From Streptomyces zingiberis (GTDB lineage Bacteria > Actinomycetota > Actinomycetes > Streptomycetales > Streptomycetaceae), in the NCBI RefSeq assembly GCF_012034935.1, contig NZ_JAATEN010000002.1, positions 310,001 to 374,000 of the forward strand: a DNA stretch of 64,000 nucleotides. Reading direction: 5' to 3'. A model generated the notes under the pieces. It was not told the origin of the DNA. It made no database searches and saw nothing but the letters and a program-made list of their open reading frames with translations. The number at the start of each line of letters is the position of its first letter. Position 1 is the first letter of the stretch. The position numbers were made by a program, and so were the translations under genes. Below are positions 52,927-61,421 of this stretch, piece by piece.

Positions 52927-53091
52927 TCGCCGGGTCGCGCCCCGGCCCCGGGGCGCGCCGGCCCGGGGCGCGCCGGCCCGGCGCTCGGCACGGGCGGCCC
53001 CGCCGGCGCGCACCCGCGGTCACCCCGCCGTCGCCCCGCGGCCGCCCACAGCCGCCTCCGGCCCTTCGCGGCCACCCCGGCCACCCCGAGG

Positions 53092-53130
53092 CCGGCGGCC
53101 CGCCGGCATCCCCCATCGGCGGGCCGCCGG
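53092..53130. terminator. Hairpin terminator downstream of panB
   Basis: CCGGCGGCCCGCCG (53092-53105) pairs exactly with CGGCGGGCCGCCGG (53117-53130) around an 11-base loop. The surrounding 52927-53536 gap holds no gene; it contains a GGGGCGCGCCGGCCC direct repeat near 52950-52980 and, at the right, the glnA2 promoter region, which I could not resolve. Confidence 0.65.
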
Positions 53131-53536
53131 TGTGCCCGCGCGTGGCCGGGGCAGGCGGGGCGCACGGGCCGGAAGGGCCGGCCCGTGGAGGCGCCGTCCG
53201 CCCCCGGGAGCCGGCCGCGCGGGCGGGAGGTTCCCGGCCGTTCCGCGGCCCGGGACCCGGGCGAAATCCAGCGGTAACCCCCGATTGCGATACTGCCGGG
53301 TGAGCCGTCCGGCGGGGGACTCGTGGACGCGTCCCCGACCTGCGAGGATGGCGAGTACGGCGCAGCCATCCGGTGGCCGGGGCGGGTTCGTGACCGCCCG
53401 TGCCGCCGGAGGGTGGCCCGGCCCGCGACCGCCGCGGGGGGCGGGGGCCGCCGCGTACTACGCTGCACATGGCTACCAGGGCGGAGGACGCGTTCCCTCC
53501 CGGTCCGCGACCGGGAATCCCCAGGCAAGGAGAGAG

Positions 53537-54898
53537 ATGGACAAGCAGCAGGAGTTCGTGCTCCGGACGCTGGAGGAGCGCGACATCCGGTTCGTGCGGC
53601 TGTGGTTCACCGACGTGCTGGGCTTCCTCAAGTCCGTCGCCGTGGCCCCCGCCGAGCTTGAGCAGGCGTTCGACGAGGGGATCGGCTTCGACGGCTCGGC
53701 CATCGAGGGCTTCGCCCGTGTGTACGAATCCGACATGATCGCCAAGCCGGACCCCTCCACCTTCCAGATCCTCCCCTGGCGCGCCGAGGCCCCCGGCACC
53801 GCGCGGATGTTCTGCGACATCCTCACCCCGGACGGCTCCCCGTCCTACGCCGACCCGCGCCACGTCCTCAAGCGCATCCTCGCCAAGACCTCGGACCTGG
53901 GCTTCACCTTCTACACCCACCCCGAGATCGAGTTCTTCCTGCTGAAGGACAAGCCGGTGGACGGGCGCCGCCCCGTCCCCGCGGACAGCTCCGGCTACTT
54001 CGACCACACCCCCCAGAACGTCGGCATGGACTTCCGCCGCCAGGCGATCACCATGCTCGAGTCCATGGGGATCTCGGTGGAGTTCTCCCACCACGAGGGC
54101 GCCCCCGGCCAGCAGGAGATCGACCTCCGCTACGCCGACGCCCTCTCCACGGCCGACAACATCATGACCTTCCGGCTGATCATGAAGCAGGTGGCGCTGG
54201 AGCAGGGCGTCCAGGCCACCTTCATGCCGAAGCCGTTCTCGGAGTACCCCGGCTCGGGGATGCACACCCACCTCTCGCTCTTCGAGGGCGACCGCAACGC
54301 CTTCTACGAGTCCGGCGCCGAGTACCAGCTCTCCAAGGTCGGCCGCTCGTTCATCGCGGGGCTGCTCCAGCACTCCGCGCAGATCTCCGCGGTGACCAAC
54401 CAGTGGGTCAACTCCTACAAGCGGATCTGGGGCGGCGCGCAGCGCACGGCGGGGGCGGGCGGCGAGGCCCCCTCGTACATCTGCTGGGGGCACAACAACC
54501 GTTCCGCGCTGATCCGGGTCCCGATGTACAAGCCCGGGAAGACGGGCTCCACCCGGGTCGAGGTCCGCTCCATCGACTCCGGCGCCAACCCGTACCTCAC
54601 CTACGCCGTCCTGCTGGCCGCCGGCCTCAAGGGCATCGAGGAGGGCTACGAGCTGCCGGCCGGCGCCGAGGACGACGTCTGGGCCCTCTCCGACGCGGAG
54701 CGCCGCGCCCTGGGCATCGAGCCGCTCCCGCAGAACCTCGGCGAGGCCATCGACCTGATGGAGCGGAGCGAGCTGGTCGCCGAGACCCTCGGCGAGCACG
54801 TCTTCGACTTCTTCCTCCGCAACAAGAAGCAGGAGTGGGAGGAGTACCGCTCCGAGGTCACCGCCTTCGAACTGCGCAAGATGCTGCCGGTGCTGTAG
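53537..54898 (+). CDS. glnA2: Type I glutamine synthetase family protein GlnA2, 453 aa
   Basis: Full glutamine synthetase fold: GFDGSAIEGF near residue 52, HPEIEFFLL metal site, GSGMHTHLSLF, NRSALIRVPMYKP and RSIDSGANPYL. Position beside panB and glnE matches glnA2 of Streptomyces and mycobacteria. In canonical GlnA the adenylylation site is a Tyr in NLYDLPP; here the aligned position is Trp382 (DDVWALS), so GlnE should not modify this enzyme. Streptomyces GlnA2 has been described as a gamma-glutamylpolyamine synthetase, so polyamine or amine assimilation may be the role in place of bulk glutamine synthesis. ATG at 53537 with AAGGAGAG. Confidence 0.9.
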   Translation: MDKQQEFVLRTLEERDIRFVRLWFTDVLGFLKSVAVAPAELEQAFDEGIGFDGSAIEGFARVYESDMIAKPDPSTFQILPWRAEAPGTARMFCDILTPDGSPSYADPRHVLKRILAKTSDLGFTFYTHPEIEFFLLKDKPVDGRRPVPADSSGYFDHTPQNVGMDFRRQAITMLESMGISVEFSHHEGAPGQQEIDLRYADALSTADNIMTFRLIMKQVALEQGVQATFMPKPFSEYPGSGMHTHLSLFEGDRNAFYESGAEYQLSKVGRSFIAGLLQHSAQISAVTNQWVNSYKRIWGGAQRTAGAGGEAPSYICWGHNNRSALIRVPMYKPGKTGSTRVEVRSIDSGANPYLTYAVLLAAGLKGIEEGYELPAGAEDDVWALSDAERRALGIEPLPQNLGEAIDLMERSELVAETLGEHVFDFFLRNKKQEWEEYRSEVTAFELRKMLPVL

Positions 54899-54921
54899 GC
54901 GCCGTTCGCGGTGTGAGGGGT

Positions 54922-54960
54922 GACCGGGGGCCGGCGGGGGTGAACCGTCGGCCCCCGGTC
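54922..54960. terminator. Hairpin terminator downstream of glnA2
   Basis: GACCGGGGGCCG (54922-54933) pairs exactly with CGGCCCCCGGTC (54949-54960). It lies 24 bases after the glnA2 stop. The remainder of the 54899-55416 gap is the GH43 leader and promoter region. Confidence 0.75.
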
Positions 54961-55100
54961 GTGCGCCCTGTGGCGCCGGGCGCGGATGCGGGTGCGGGAC
55001 GGTCACGGGCCGGACGGAGCGGTGCCGTGGGTCTTCCGCGGGCTCCGGGGGCCACCGGCCGCCGGGTCGCGGGATGCGGTGGCCGCGGCTGCGTGAGCCA

Positions 55101-55129
55101 TTGACACCCGCCGGGACCCATCCTAGATT
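55101..55129 (+). promoter_or_regulatory. Strong sigma-70-type promoter of the GH43 gene
   Basis: TTGACA (55101-55106), 17-base spacer, TAGATT (55124-55129). Near-consensus for the main vegetative sigma factor. Transcription should start near 55136, giving a long leader of about 280 bases before the ATG at 55417. Confidence 0.85.
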
Positions 55130-55142
55130 CTGTCCGGCTATA

Positions 55143-55166
55143 CGAACGTTGTTCGCAGTATCGAAC
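55143..55166 (+). promoter_or_regulatory. Nested CGAAC/GTTCG operator just downstream of the promoter
   Basis: CGAAC-GTT-GTTCG (55143-55155) is a palindrome; its right arm GTTCG also pairs with CGAAC at 55162-55166 six bases later. The position, just past the predicted start site, fits a repressor site. CGAA/TTCG-type palindromes are reported near some Streptomyces xylan- and arabinan-degrading genes, but the regulator here is unknown. Confidence 0.6.
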
Positions 55167-55416
55167 GGAATGGCTCCGGTGACGTAACCCCTGACCGGCG
55201 CCCGTCCCCGCGCCCCGCCCATGGACGCCCAGGCCGGGGACACCGTTCCCGCCCTGCCGTGCCGGCCCCGCCCCCGGCCGCGGGGGCCCGCGGCGCTTCC
55301 GTGCCCGTCACCGACGGCACCCCCAGGTCCGCCACGACGCGGAATCCGGGGCCCCGCGCGTCCCCCGCGAGATCCGCACGTCCGTCGTGAGATGTCCGCG
55401 AGACAAGGGGAACAGC

Positions 55417-56811
55417 ATGAGCAGCAGACGTACCTTCCTCTCCTGGGGAGCCGCATCGCTGGCCGCCGCCACCGCCGGAGTGCCCGCGGCCGCCGGGCGG
55501 GCGGCGGCCGCCGAGCCCTACGGCGGCTATGTGATGGGCTACTTCACCGAGTCGCCCTCCCAGCTCGGCGCGGTGTACGCCCTGCACCTGGCGGTCAGCC
55601 GGGACGGCCTCAACTGGGTCCCGCTGAACGGCAACAACCCCGTCGCCACCCCCACCGCCGGCACCGGTGGCCTGCGCGACCCCTACATCATGCGCAAGCA
55701 GGACGGCACCTTCATCGTCCTCGCCACCGACCTCTACGGTCTCGACTTCGGCCGGAACAACCAGTACATCCACGCCTGGGACTCCACCGACCTGCGCGCC
55801 TTCACCGGTTACCGGCGGCTCAAGCTGCACGACAAGCAGGCGCACACCTGGGCGCCCGAGGCGTTCTGGGACGCCTCCCGGGGCCAGTACGGGATCGTCT
55901 TCTCCGGCAACATCGACGGCTACCAGGCCTTCTGGGTCAACTACACCAGCGACTTCGTCAACGTCAGCGCCCCGCAGCTGTTCTTCCACCCGGGCTACGA
56001 CGTGCTCGACGCCACCCTGCACATCTCCGCCGCCGGGAACTACCTCTACTACAAGAACCTGACGAACGGCCGCCTGTACGGCGCGCGGTCCGCGACGCTC
56101 CAGCCGCGCAGCTTCGACAACGGCACCTACACCGCCGGAGTCGTCAGCGGCGCCATCGAGGCGCCCATCGTCACCAAGGACAACACACGTAACCAGTGGT
56201 ATCTGTGGGGCGACTCCTTCAGCCCCAACAACGCCGAGCTGGAGGTCTGGACGAGCAACGACATCAGCCGGGACGCCTGGAGTCGGGTGGGCAAGTTCTC
56301 CTACACCCAGCCGCTCAACGCCAAGCACGCCACCATCTGCCCGATCACCACCGCCGAGCACGACAACCTGGTCGCCCGCTGGGGGACACCGTCCTGGCGC
56401 CGCGTCAGGTCCTACAACGAGCCCGACCGGTTCATCCGCCACCAGAACTCCGCGGCCCGTATCGACGCCTACCCCTTCGACCCCTACCCCGAGTCACAGT
56501 GGCGGCTCGTCGCGGGGCTCGCCGACCCCGCCGGGGTGTCCTTCGAGGCGGTGAGCGCCCCGGGCAGCTTCCTGCGCCACTCCGGCTACGCGCTGCGGCT
56601 GGACCGGAACGACGGCTCCGCCGGATTCGCCGGTGACGCCACCTTCCACCGGGCCGCCGGGCTCGCCGACGCCTCCTGGACGTCGTTCCGCTCGCACAAC
56701 TATCCGTCCCGGTACCTCCGGCACGCGAACTACGTGCTGCGCATCGACGAGATCGGCGCGGGGTCCCCCGCCGGTGACCGGGCGGACGCCACCTTCCAGA
56801 TCACCTACTGA
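55417..56811 (+). CDS. Tat-secreted GH43 enzyme with AbfB (CBM42) domain, 464 aa
   Basis: Twin-arginine signal SSRRTFLSWGAASLAAATAG at residues 2-21. Five-bladed propeller GH43 domain to about residue 320: catalytic Asp in LRDPYIMRK, Asp in VLDATLHIS, and acid Glu in GAIEAPIVTKDN. The C-terminal ~140 residues are an AbfB arabinose-binding beta-trefoil with three repeats (RSYNEPDRFIRHQN, SAPGSFLRHSGYALRL, RSHNYPSRYLRHANYVLRI). Probably cuts arabinose from arabinan or arabinoxylan outside the cell. ATG at 55417 with AAGGGG. Preceded by a strong promoter with an operator, so induction by the sugar is likely. Confidence 0.93.
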   Translation: MSSRRTFLSWGAASLAAATAGVPAAAGRAAAAEPYGGYVMGYFTESPSQLGAVYALHLAVSRDGLNWVPLNGNNPVATPTAGTGGLRDPYIMRKQDGTFIVLATDLYGLDFGRNNQYIHAWDSTDLRAFTGYRRLKLHDKQAHTWAPEAFWDASRGQYGIVFSGNIDGYQAFWVNYTSDFVNVSAPQLFFHPGYDVLDATLHISAAGNYLYYKNLTNGRLYGARSATLQPRSFDNGTYTAGVVSGAIEAPIVTKDNTRNQWYLWGDSFSPNNAELEVWTSNDISRDAWSRVGKFSYTQPLNAKHATICPITTAEHDNLVARWGTPSWRRVRSYNEPDRFIRHQNSAARIDAYPFDPYPESQWRLVAGLADPAGVSFEAVSAPGSFLRHSGYALRLDRNDGSAGFAGDATFHRAAGLADASWTSFRSHNYPSRYLRHANYVLRIDEIGAGSPAGDRADATFQITY

Positions 56812-56926
56812 GCGGGCCGCCGGTGCCCCGGGCCCCGGCGGCACGGAGCGGGAGGCGGCGGCGGGCGGGCCGCCGTTTCCCCGCCGGGTGGAGACGCGGG
56901 GAACGGGCAGGTCCGGCGGCCGCCGG

Positions 56927-57292
56927 TCAGCCGTTCCCCGCGGCGCCGGGCGCGCCGGGGGCGTCCGCCGGGTCCGGGGCAGCCGTGGCAGCCGTTGCAT
57001 CCGGATCGTCCGTGGCGTGCCTGGCGTCCGGAACGTCAGGGGCCCTGTGGCCGCGTTCGGTCAGGGTCACCCCGTAGGCGGCGACCTTGCGGACGGTGAT
57101 GACGGCCGCGGCACCGAGGATGGAGCTCCAGGACATCGCCGCCGAGAGCCGGATGAGGCCCGCGGCGGCCAGGAAGTCCAGCAGGACGCCGAGCGCCGTC
57201 CCCACCTCGCGGACGCGGGCGTAGACGATCAGCGCGGCCGGTACGCCGAGGACGGCGGAGAGCAGCGCGGCCGTCTCGATCAGCGCCCTCAC
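56927..57292 (-). CDS. Membrane protein, 121 aa, coupled to the DUF1622 gene
   Basis: ATG at 57292 overlaps the stop of the DUF1622 gene (ATGA). Two to three hydrophobic helices: IETAALLSAVLGVPAALIVY, VGTALGVLLDFLAAAGLIRL and SSILGAAAVITVRKVAAYGV. The tail is Asp/Ala/Pro-rich. Resembles the second small membrane protein often found beside DUF1622 genes. Function unknown. Confidence 0.7.
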   Translation of the reverse strand: MRALIETAALLSAVLGVPAALIVYARVREVGTALGVLLDFLAAAGLIRLSAAMSWSSILGAAAVITVRKVAAYGVTLTERGHRAPDVPDARHATDDPDATAATAAPDPADAPGAPGAAGNG

Positions 57293-57969
57293 GAACCGTC
57301 GCCCGGGAGGGGCGGCCCGCCCGGCCGGGACCCGCCGCCGGGTTCGCCGCCGCGCGCGCCGGACCCGGCGACGGCGCCGCGGCCCGTGCCGGGACCGGGG
57401 TGCCCGCCACCGGAGGAGCCGTCACCACCGCCCGCGCCGGGGCCGTCGCCTCCGCCGGGGCCGTCACCACCGCCGGAAGCGCCACCGCCGGACCGGCCCC
57501 CTCCGGCGCGGGCCCGGTCGTGCTCGAGCTGGGCGCGCTCCTGGGCGAGTTCGCGGCCGAGGAAGTAGTTGAGCGCCGTCCGGATGGAGGCGATGGCGGC
57601 GAGCTGCCCGATCTCGGTGAAGGTGGGGGCGACCGCGGTCCGCAGCACGTCCCCCGCGAGCTGGAACTCCAGCCCCAGCGTGAGGAACCGGCCGAGCGTC
57701 AGCCGGATCGCGTTGAAGCCGCCGCGCTCCCGGCCACCGTGCTCCCGGCCTCCGCCGCGTACTCGGCCGCCACCCCGTGTCCGGCCGCCACCCCGCTCCC
57801 GGCCGCTTTTCCGCGCCCGGCCCGGCGCGAGGCCGGCCGCGAACCGGAGGAACGCCCAGACGGCGCCGGTGAAGACGATCAGCGCCCCGGTGGTCTCCAC
57901 CACCAGGACCAGCACCGCGATCGTCTCGGTCAGCCAGCCCTGTGGCGGGAACTCGGCAGCGACAGTCAT
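57289..57969 (-). CDS. DUF1622 membrane protein with Gly/Arg-rich insert, 226 aa
   Basis: Helix 1 (TIAVLVLVVETTGALIVFTG), helix 2 around FLRFAAGLA, then RLTLGRFLTLGLEFQLAGDV, LRTAVAPTFTEIGQLAAIASIRTALNYFLGREL, the DUF1622 signature. Between the first two helices and the signature lies an insert of RGGGR-type repeats (about residues 52-85), and the C-terminal 60 residues are Gly/Pro-rich. ATG at 57969; no clear ribosome site. Operon with the 121-aa protein. Confidence 0.8.
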   Translation of the reverse strand: MTVAAEFPPQGWLTETIAVLVLVVETTGALIVFTGAVWAFLRFAAGLAPGRARKSGRERGGGRTRGGGRVRGGGREHGGRERGGFNAIRLTLGRFLTLGLEFQLAGDVLRTAVAPTFTEIGQLAAIASIRTALNYFLGRELAQERAQLEHDRARAGGGRSGGGASGGGDGPGGGDGPGAGGGDGSSGGGHPGPGTGRGAVAGSGARGGEPGGGSRPGGPPLPGDGS

Positions 57970-58138
57970 GCGGGGCCGTTACCCGGCGGCGGGTCCTCAC
58001 CGGCGGCCCTCCCCGCCCCCGCCGTCCCGATGGCCGAGCGGACCGCCCGTCCGGGGGAGATCCGCCACCCGGCGGGGGCGCGGGGCGGCGAACCGTCCGC
58101 GTTCCGCTCCCGGCCCCCGCGGCGGCCGCCGCAGGGCA

Positions 58139-58144
58139 TAGGCT
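58139..58144 (+). promoter_or_regulatory. Putative -10 box of glnE
   Basis: TAGGCT fits TANNNT and would start transcription near 58151, leaving a leader of about 24 bases that contains the GGAGG ribosome site. The -35 is not recognised. Confidence 0.45.
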
Positions 58145-58174
58145 CGGACCACCCCGAACAGGACCGGAGGCCTG

Positions 58175-61100
58175 ATGACGTTGCCGAGCGGACGCCGGGA
58201 CAGCCACCACGCCCGGCTGGTGCGGAATGGATTCACCGACCCGGCGACGGCCGAACGGCTGCTGCGCTCACCCGAACTCGGCGCCATCGGCGGCGACCCC
58301 CAGCTGCTCGACGCGCTCGGCGCGACCGCCGACCCCGATCTCGCCCTGCGCACGCTGGTCCGGCTCACCGACGCCCTGGTCGCGCACGACGCGGAGGGCC
58401 GGGGCGCCGGGGCCCGCGACATCACCGCGCACGGCCCCCGGGCCCGCGCCCTGCTCGACACCCTCGTCTCCGCCAAGCCGTTCCGCGACCGGCTGCTGCG
58501 GGTGCTCGGCGCCTCCGAGGAACTCGGCGACCACCTCGTCCGCCACCCTCTCGACTTCCAGACGCTCGTCGGCTACGACGCGGACGACCTCCACCCCGGG
58601 CTGACCGAGTTCGAACGCGACCTGGCCGCCGCCGGCGACGCCGACGCGCTCCGCGCCGCCTACCGCCGCTGCCTGCTCACCATCGCCGCCCGTGACGTCT
58701 GCGGCACCATCGACGTGGCGGAGGCCGCGGCCGAGCTGGCCGACCTGGCCACCGCCACGCTCCGCGCCGCGCTGCGCATCGCCGGGGAGGCCGCCCCCGA
58801 GGACGCCGCCGCCTGCCGGCTGGCCGTCATCGCCCTGGGCAAGTGCGGCGGCCACGAGCTGAACTACGTCTCCGACGTGGACGTCGTCTTCGTCGCCGAG
58901 GCCGCGGACGAGCGGGCCTCCGCCGAGGAGGAGGCCGCGGCGCTCCAGGCGGCGACCCGGCTCGCCTCACACCTGATGCGGCTCTGCTCGGACACCACCG
59001 CCGAGGGCACCATCTGGCCGGTCGACGCCAACCTCCGCCCCGAGGGCCGCAACGGGCCGCTGGTCCGCACCCTCTCCAGCCACCTCGCCTACTACGAGCG
59101 CTGGGCGAAGACCTGGGAGTTCCAGGCGCTGCTGAAGGCCCGCCCGGTCGCCGGGGACGAGCGGCTGGGCGAGGCGTACCGCGCGGCCGTCACCCCGCTG
59201 GTGTGGCAGGCCGCGGAGCGGGAGAACTTCGTCGCCGACGTCCAGCAGATGCGCCGCCGCGTGGTGGAGAACATCCCCGCCGCGCAGGTGGAGCGCGAGC
59301 TGAAGCTCGGCCCCGGCGGACTGCGGGACGTCGAGTTCGCCGTCCAGCTCCTGCAATTGGTGCACGGCCGCGCCGACACCACGCTGCGCAGCGCCTCCAC
59401 GCTGGAGGCGCTGGCCGCCCTCGCCGCCGGCGGCTACGTCGGCCGGGCCGACGCCGCCGCGCTCGACGAGGCGTACCGGTTCCTCCGCGCCATGGAGCAC
59501 CGCCTCCAGCTGTACCGGCTGCGCCGCACCCACCTCGTCCCCGAGTCGGAGGAGGACCTGCGCCGCCTCGGCCGCGCGATGGCCGCGGTCTGCCGCTGGG
59601 ACCGCGCCACGGACCCCGCGGCCCGGCTGCGGAAGGAGTGGCGGCGCCACACCCGCGAGGTGCGGCGGCTGCACGAGAAGCTGTTCTACCGCCCGCTGCT
59701 GGACGCCGTGGCGCAGCTGGAGACCGGCGAGGTGCGGCTGTCCACCGCGGCGGCCCGCACCCGGCTGGAGGCCCTCGGCTACGCGGACCCCGCCGCCGCC
59801 CTGCGCCACCTGGAGGCGCTGGCCTCCGGCGTGAGCCGCAAGGCCGCCATCCAGCGCACCCTGCTGCCGGTGCTGCTCGGCTGGTTCGCCGACTCCGCCG
59901 ACCCGGACGCCGGCCTGCTCAACTTCCGCAAGGTGTCCGACGCCCTGGGCGGCACCCCCTGGTATCTGCGCTGGCTGCGGGACGAGGGGCCCGCCGCGGA
60001 GAACCTCGCCCGGGTCCTCTCCGCCGGCCGCCTCGCCCCGGACCTGCTGATGCGCGCCCCGGAGGCCGTCGCCCTGCTCGGCGGGCAGGACGGGCTGCGC
60101 CCCCGCGACCGGGCGGCGCTCACCCAGGAGGTGCTGGCCGCGGTGGGCCGGGCGGACGGACCGGAGAAGGCGGTCACGGCGGCCCGCGGAGTCCGCCGCC
60201 GCGAGCTGTTCCGCACCGCCGCCGCCGACCTCATCGGCGCCTACGGCACCGAGGACAGCCCCGCCGGGGAGGACGCGGGGCCCGCCGTCGACCGGGTCGG
60301 CACCGCCCTCACCGATCTCAACGCGGCCACCGTCGCCGGGGCGCTGCGGGCCGCGGTCCGCGCGGAGTGGGGCGACACCCTGCCCACCCGCTTCACCGTC
60401 ATCGGCATGGGCCGCTTCGGCGGGCAGGAGCTCAACTACGGTTCCGACGCCGACGTCCTCTTCGTCCACGAGCCACGCGAGGGCGTGGCCGAGGCGGAGG
60501 CCACCCGGGCCGCCTTCGCCGTGGCGAACGAGATGCGGCGGCTGCTCCAGCTCCCCTCCGCCGACCCGCCGCTGCCCATCGACGCCGACCTCCGCCCGGA
60601 GGGCAAGACCGGACCGCTGGTCCGCACCCTCGCCTCCTACGAGGCGTACTACCGCCGCTGGGGCCGCCCCTGGGAGCGGCAGGCGCTGCTGCGCGCGGCG
60701 CCGGTCGCCGGCGACCCGGAGCTGGGGAAGCGGTTCATCGAGCTGATCGACCCGTTCCGCTACCCGGCCGGGGGGCCGGACGAGACGGCCCTCCGCGAGA
60801 TCCGCCGGCTCAAGGCGCGGATGGAACACGAGCGGCTGCCCCGCGGCGCCGACCCCTCCACCCACGTCAAGCTGGGCCGCGGCGGACTCTCCGACGTCGA
60901 GTGGACCGTCCAGCTCCTCCAGCTCCGGCACGCCTGGGCCGAGCCCGGCCTGCGCACCACCCGCACCCGGGAGGCGCTGGCCGCCGCGCACGCCGCCGGG
61001 CTGGTCACCGCGGAGGACGCGGCGATGCTGGACGAGGCGTGGGTGCTGGCCACCCGGGTCCGCAACGCCGTCATGCTGGTCCGCGGCCGGCCCGGCGACA

Positions 61101-61252
61101 CCTTCCCGGCGGACGTCCGTGAGCGGGCGGCGGTGGGCCGCTACCTCGGCTACGAACTCGGCAGCAGCGGCGAACTCCTGGACGACTACCGCCGGGTGAC
61201 GCGCCGCGCCCGCGGGGTGATGGAGCGCCTCTTCTACGACGACGAGGGCTGA
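58175..61252 (+). CDS. glnE: Bifunctional glutamine synthetase adenylyltransferase/deadenylase, 1025 aa
   Basis: Controls glutamine synthetase activity by adding or removing AMP. Two nucleotidyltransferase domains: N-terminal with ALGKCGGHELNYVSDVDVVF at about residues 218-237 (deadenylase half) and C-terminal with GMGRFGGQELNYGSDADVLF at about 744-763 (adenylylating half); each has the paired aspartates. Later blocks KLGPGGLRDVEFAVQLLQL and KLGRGGLSDVEWTVQLLQL confirm the duplication. ATG at 58175, ribosome site GGAGG. The length is normal. Its usual target, GlnA, is not in this window. Confidence 0.96.
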   Translation: MTLPSGRRDSHHARLVRNGFTDPATAERLLRSPELGAIGGDPQLLDALGATADPDLALRTLVRLTDALVAHDAEGRGAGARDITAHGPRARALLDTLVSAKPFRDRLLRVLGASEELGDHLVRHPLDFQTLVGYDADDLHPGLTEFERDLAAAGDADALRAAYRRCLLTIAARDVCGTIDVAEAAAELADLATATLRAALRIAGEAAPEDAAACRLAVIALGKCGGHELNYVSDVDVVFVAEAADERASAEEEAAALQAATRLASHLMRLCSDTTAEGTIWPVDANLRPEGRNGPLVRTLSSHLAYYERWAKTWEFQALLKARPVAGDERLGEAYRAAVTPLVWQAAERENFVADVQQMRRRVVENIPAAQVERELKLGPGGLRDVEFAVQLLQLVHGRADTTLRSASTLEALAALAAGGYVGRADAAALDEAYRFLRAMEHRLQLYRLRRTHLVPESEEDLRRLGRAMAAVCRWDRATDPAARLRKEWRRHTREVRRLHEKLFYRPLLDAVAQLETGEVRLSTAAARTRLEALGYADPAAALRHLEALASGVSRKAAIQRTLLPVLLGWFADSADPDAGLLNFRKVSDALGGTPWYLRWLRDEGPAAENLARVLSAGRLAPDLLMRAPEAVALLGGQDGLRPRDRAALTQEVLAAVGRADGPEKAVTAARGVRRRELFRTAAADLIGAYGTEDSPAGEDAGPAVDRVGTALTDLNAATVAGALRAAVRAEWGDTLPTRFTVIGMGRFGGQELNYGSDADVLFVHEPREGVAEAEATRAAFAVANEMRRLLQLPSADPPLPIDADLRPEGKTGPLVRTLASYEAYYRRWGRPWERQALLRAAPVAGDPELGKRFIELIDPFRYPAGGPDETALREIRRLKARMEHERLPRGADPSTHVKLGRGGLSDVEWTVQLLQLRHAWAEPGLRTTRTREALAAAHAAGLVTAEDAAMLDEAWVLATRVRNAVMLVRGRPGDTFPADVRERAAVGRYLGYELGSSGELLDDYRRVTRRARGVMERLFYDDEG

Positions 61253-61374
61253 GCCGGCGGCGGCCCCGGTGCCCCGCCCGGTCGGCCGTACGGCCTGACG
61301 CCGCGCGCGGCCCGGGTGCCGCCGGGCCTGACCGGTCCGTGCCGCGTCCGGCGCGTGGCGTACGCCGCTCCCGG

Positions 61375-61403
61375 CCGGGCGCCCGGCGCCGGAGGGCGCC
61401 CGG
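61375..61403. terminator. Hairpin terminator between glnE and the HAD gene
   Basis: CCGGGCGCCC (61375-61384) pairs exactly with GGGCGCCCGG (61394-61403) around a 9-base loop. The genes are convergent. Confidence 0.6.
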
Positions 61404-61421
61404 GACCGGGGAAGGCGCGCG

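Noticed and set aside
53273..53290. GGTAACCCCCGATTGCGATAC considered as a GlnR box upstream of glnA2.
   Set aside because: Only one GTNAC-type half-site; the GAAAC partner at the proper six-base spacing is missing.
52883..55456. An 857-codon open frame on the minus strand opposite panB/glnA2.
   Set aside because: It is the antisense shadow of glnA2 and its flanks; no family motif, and glnA2 itself is clear.
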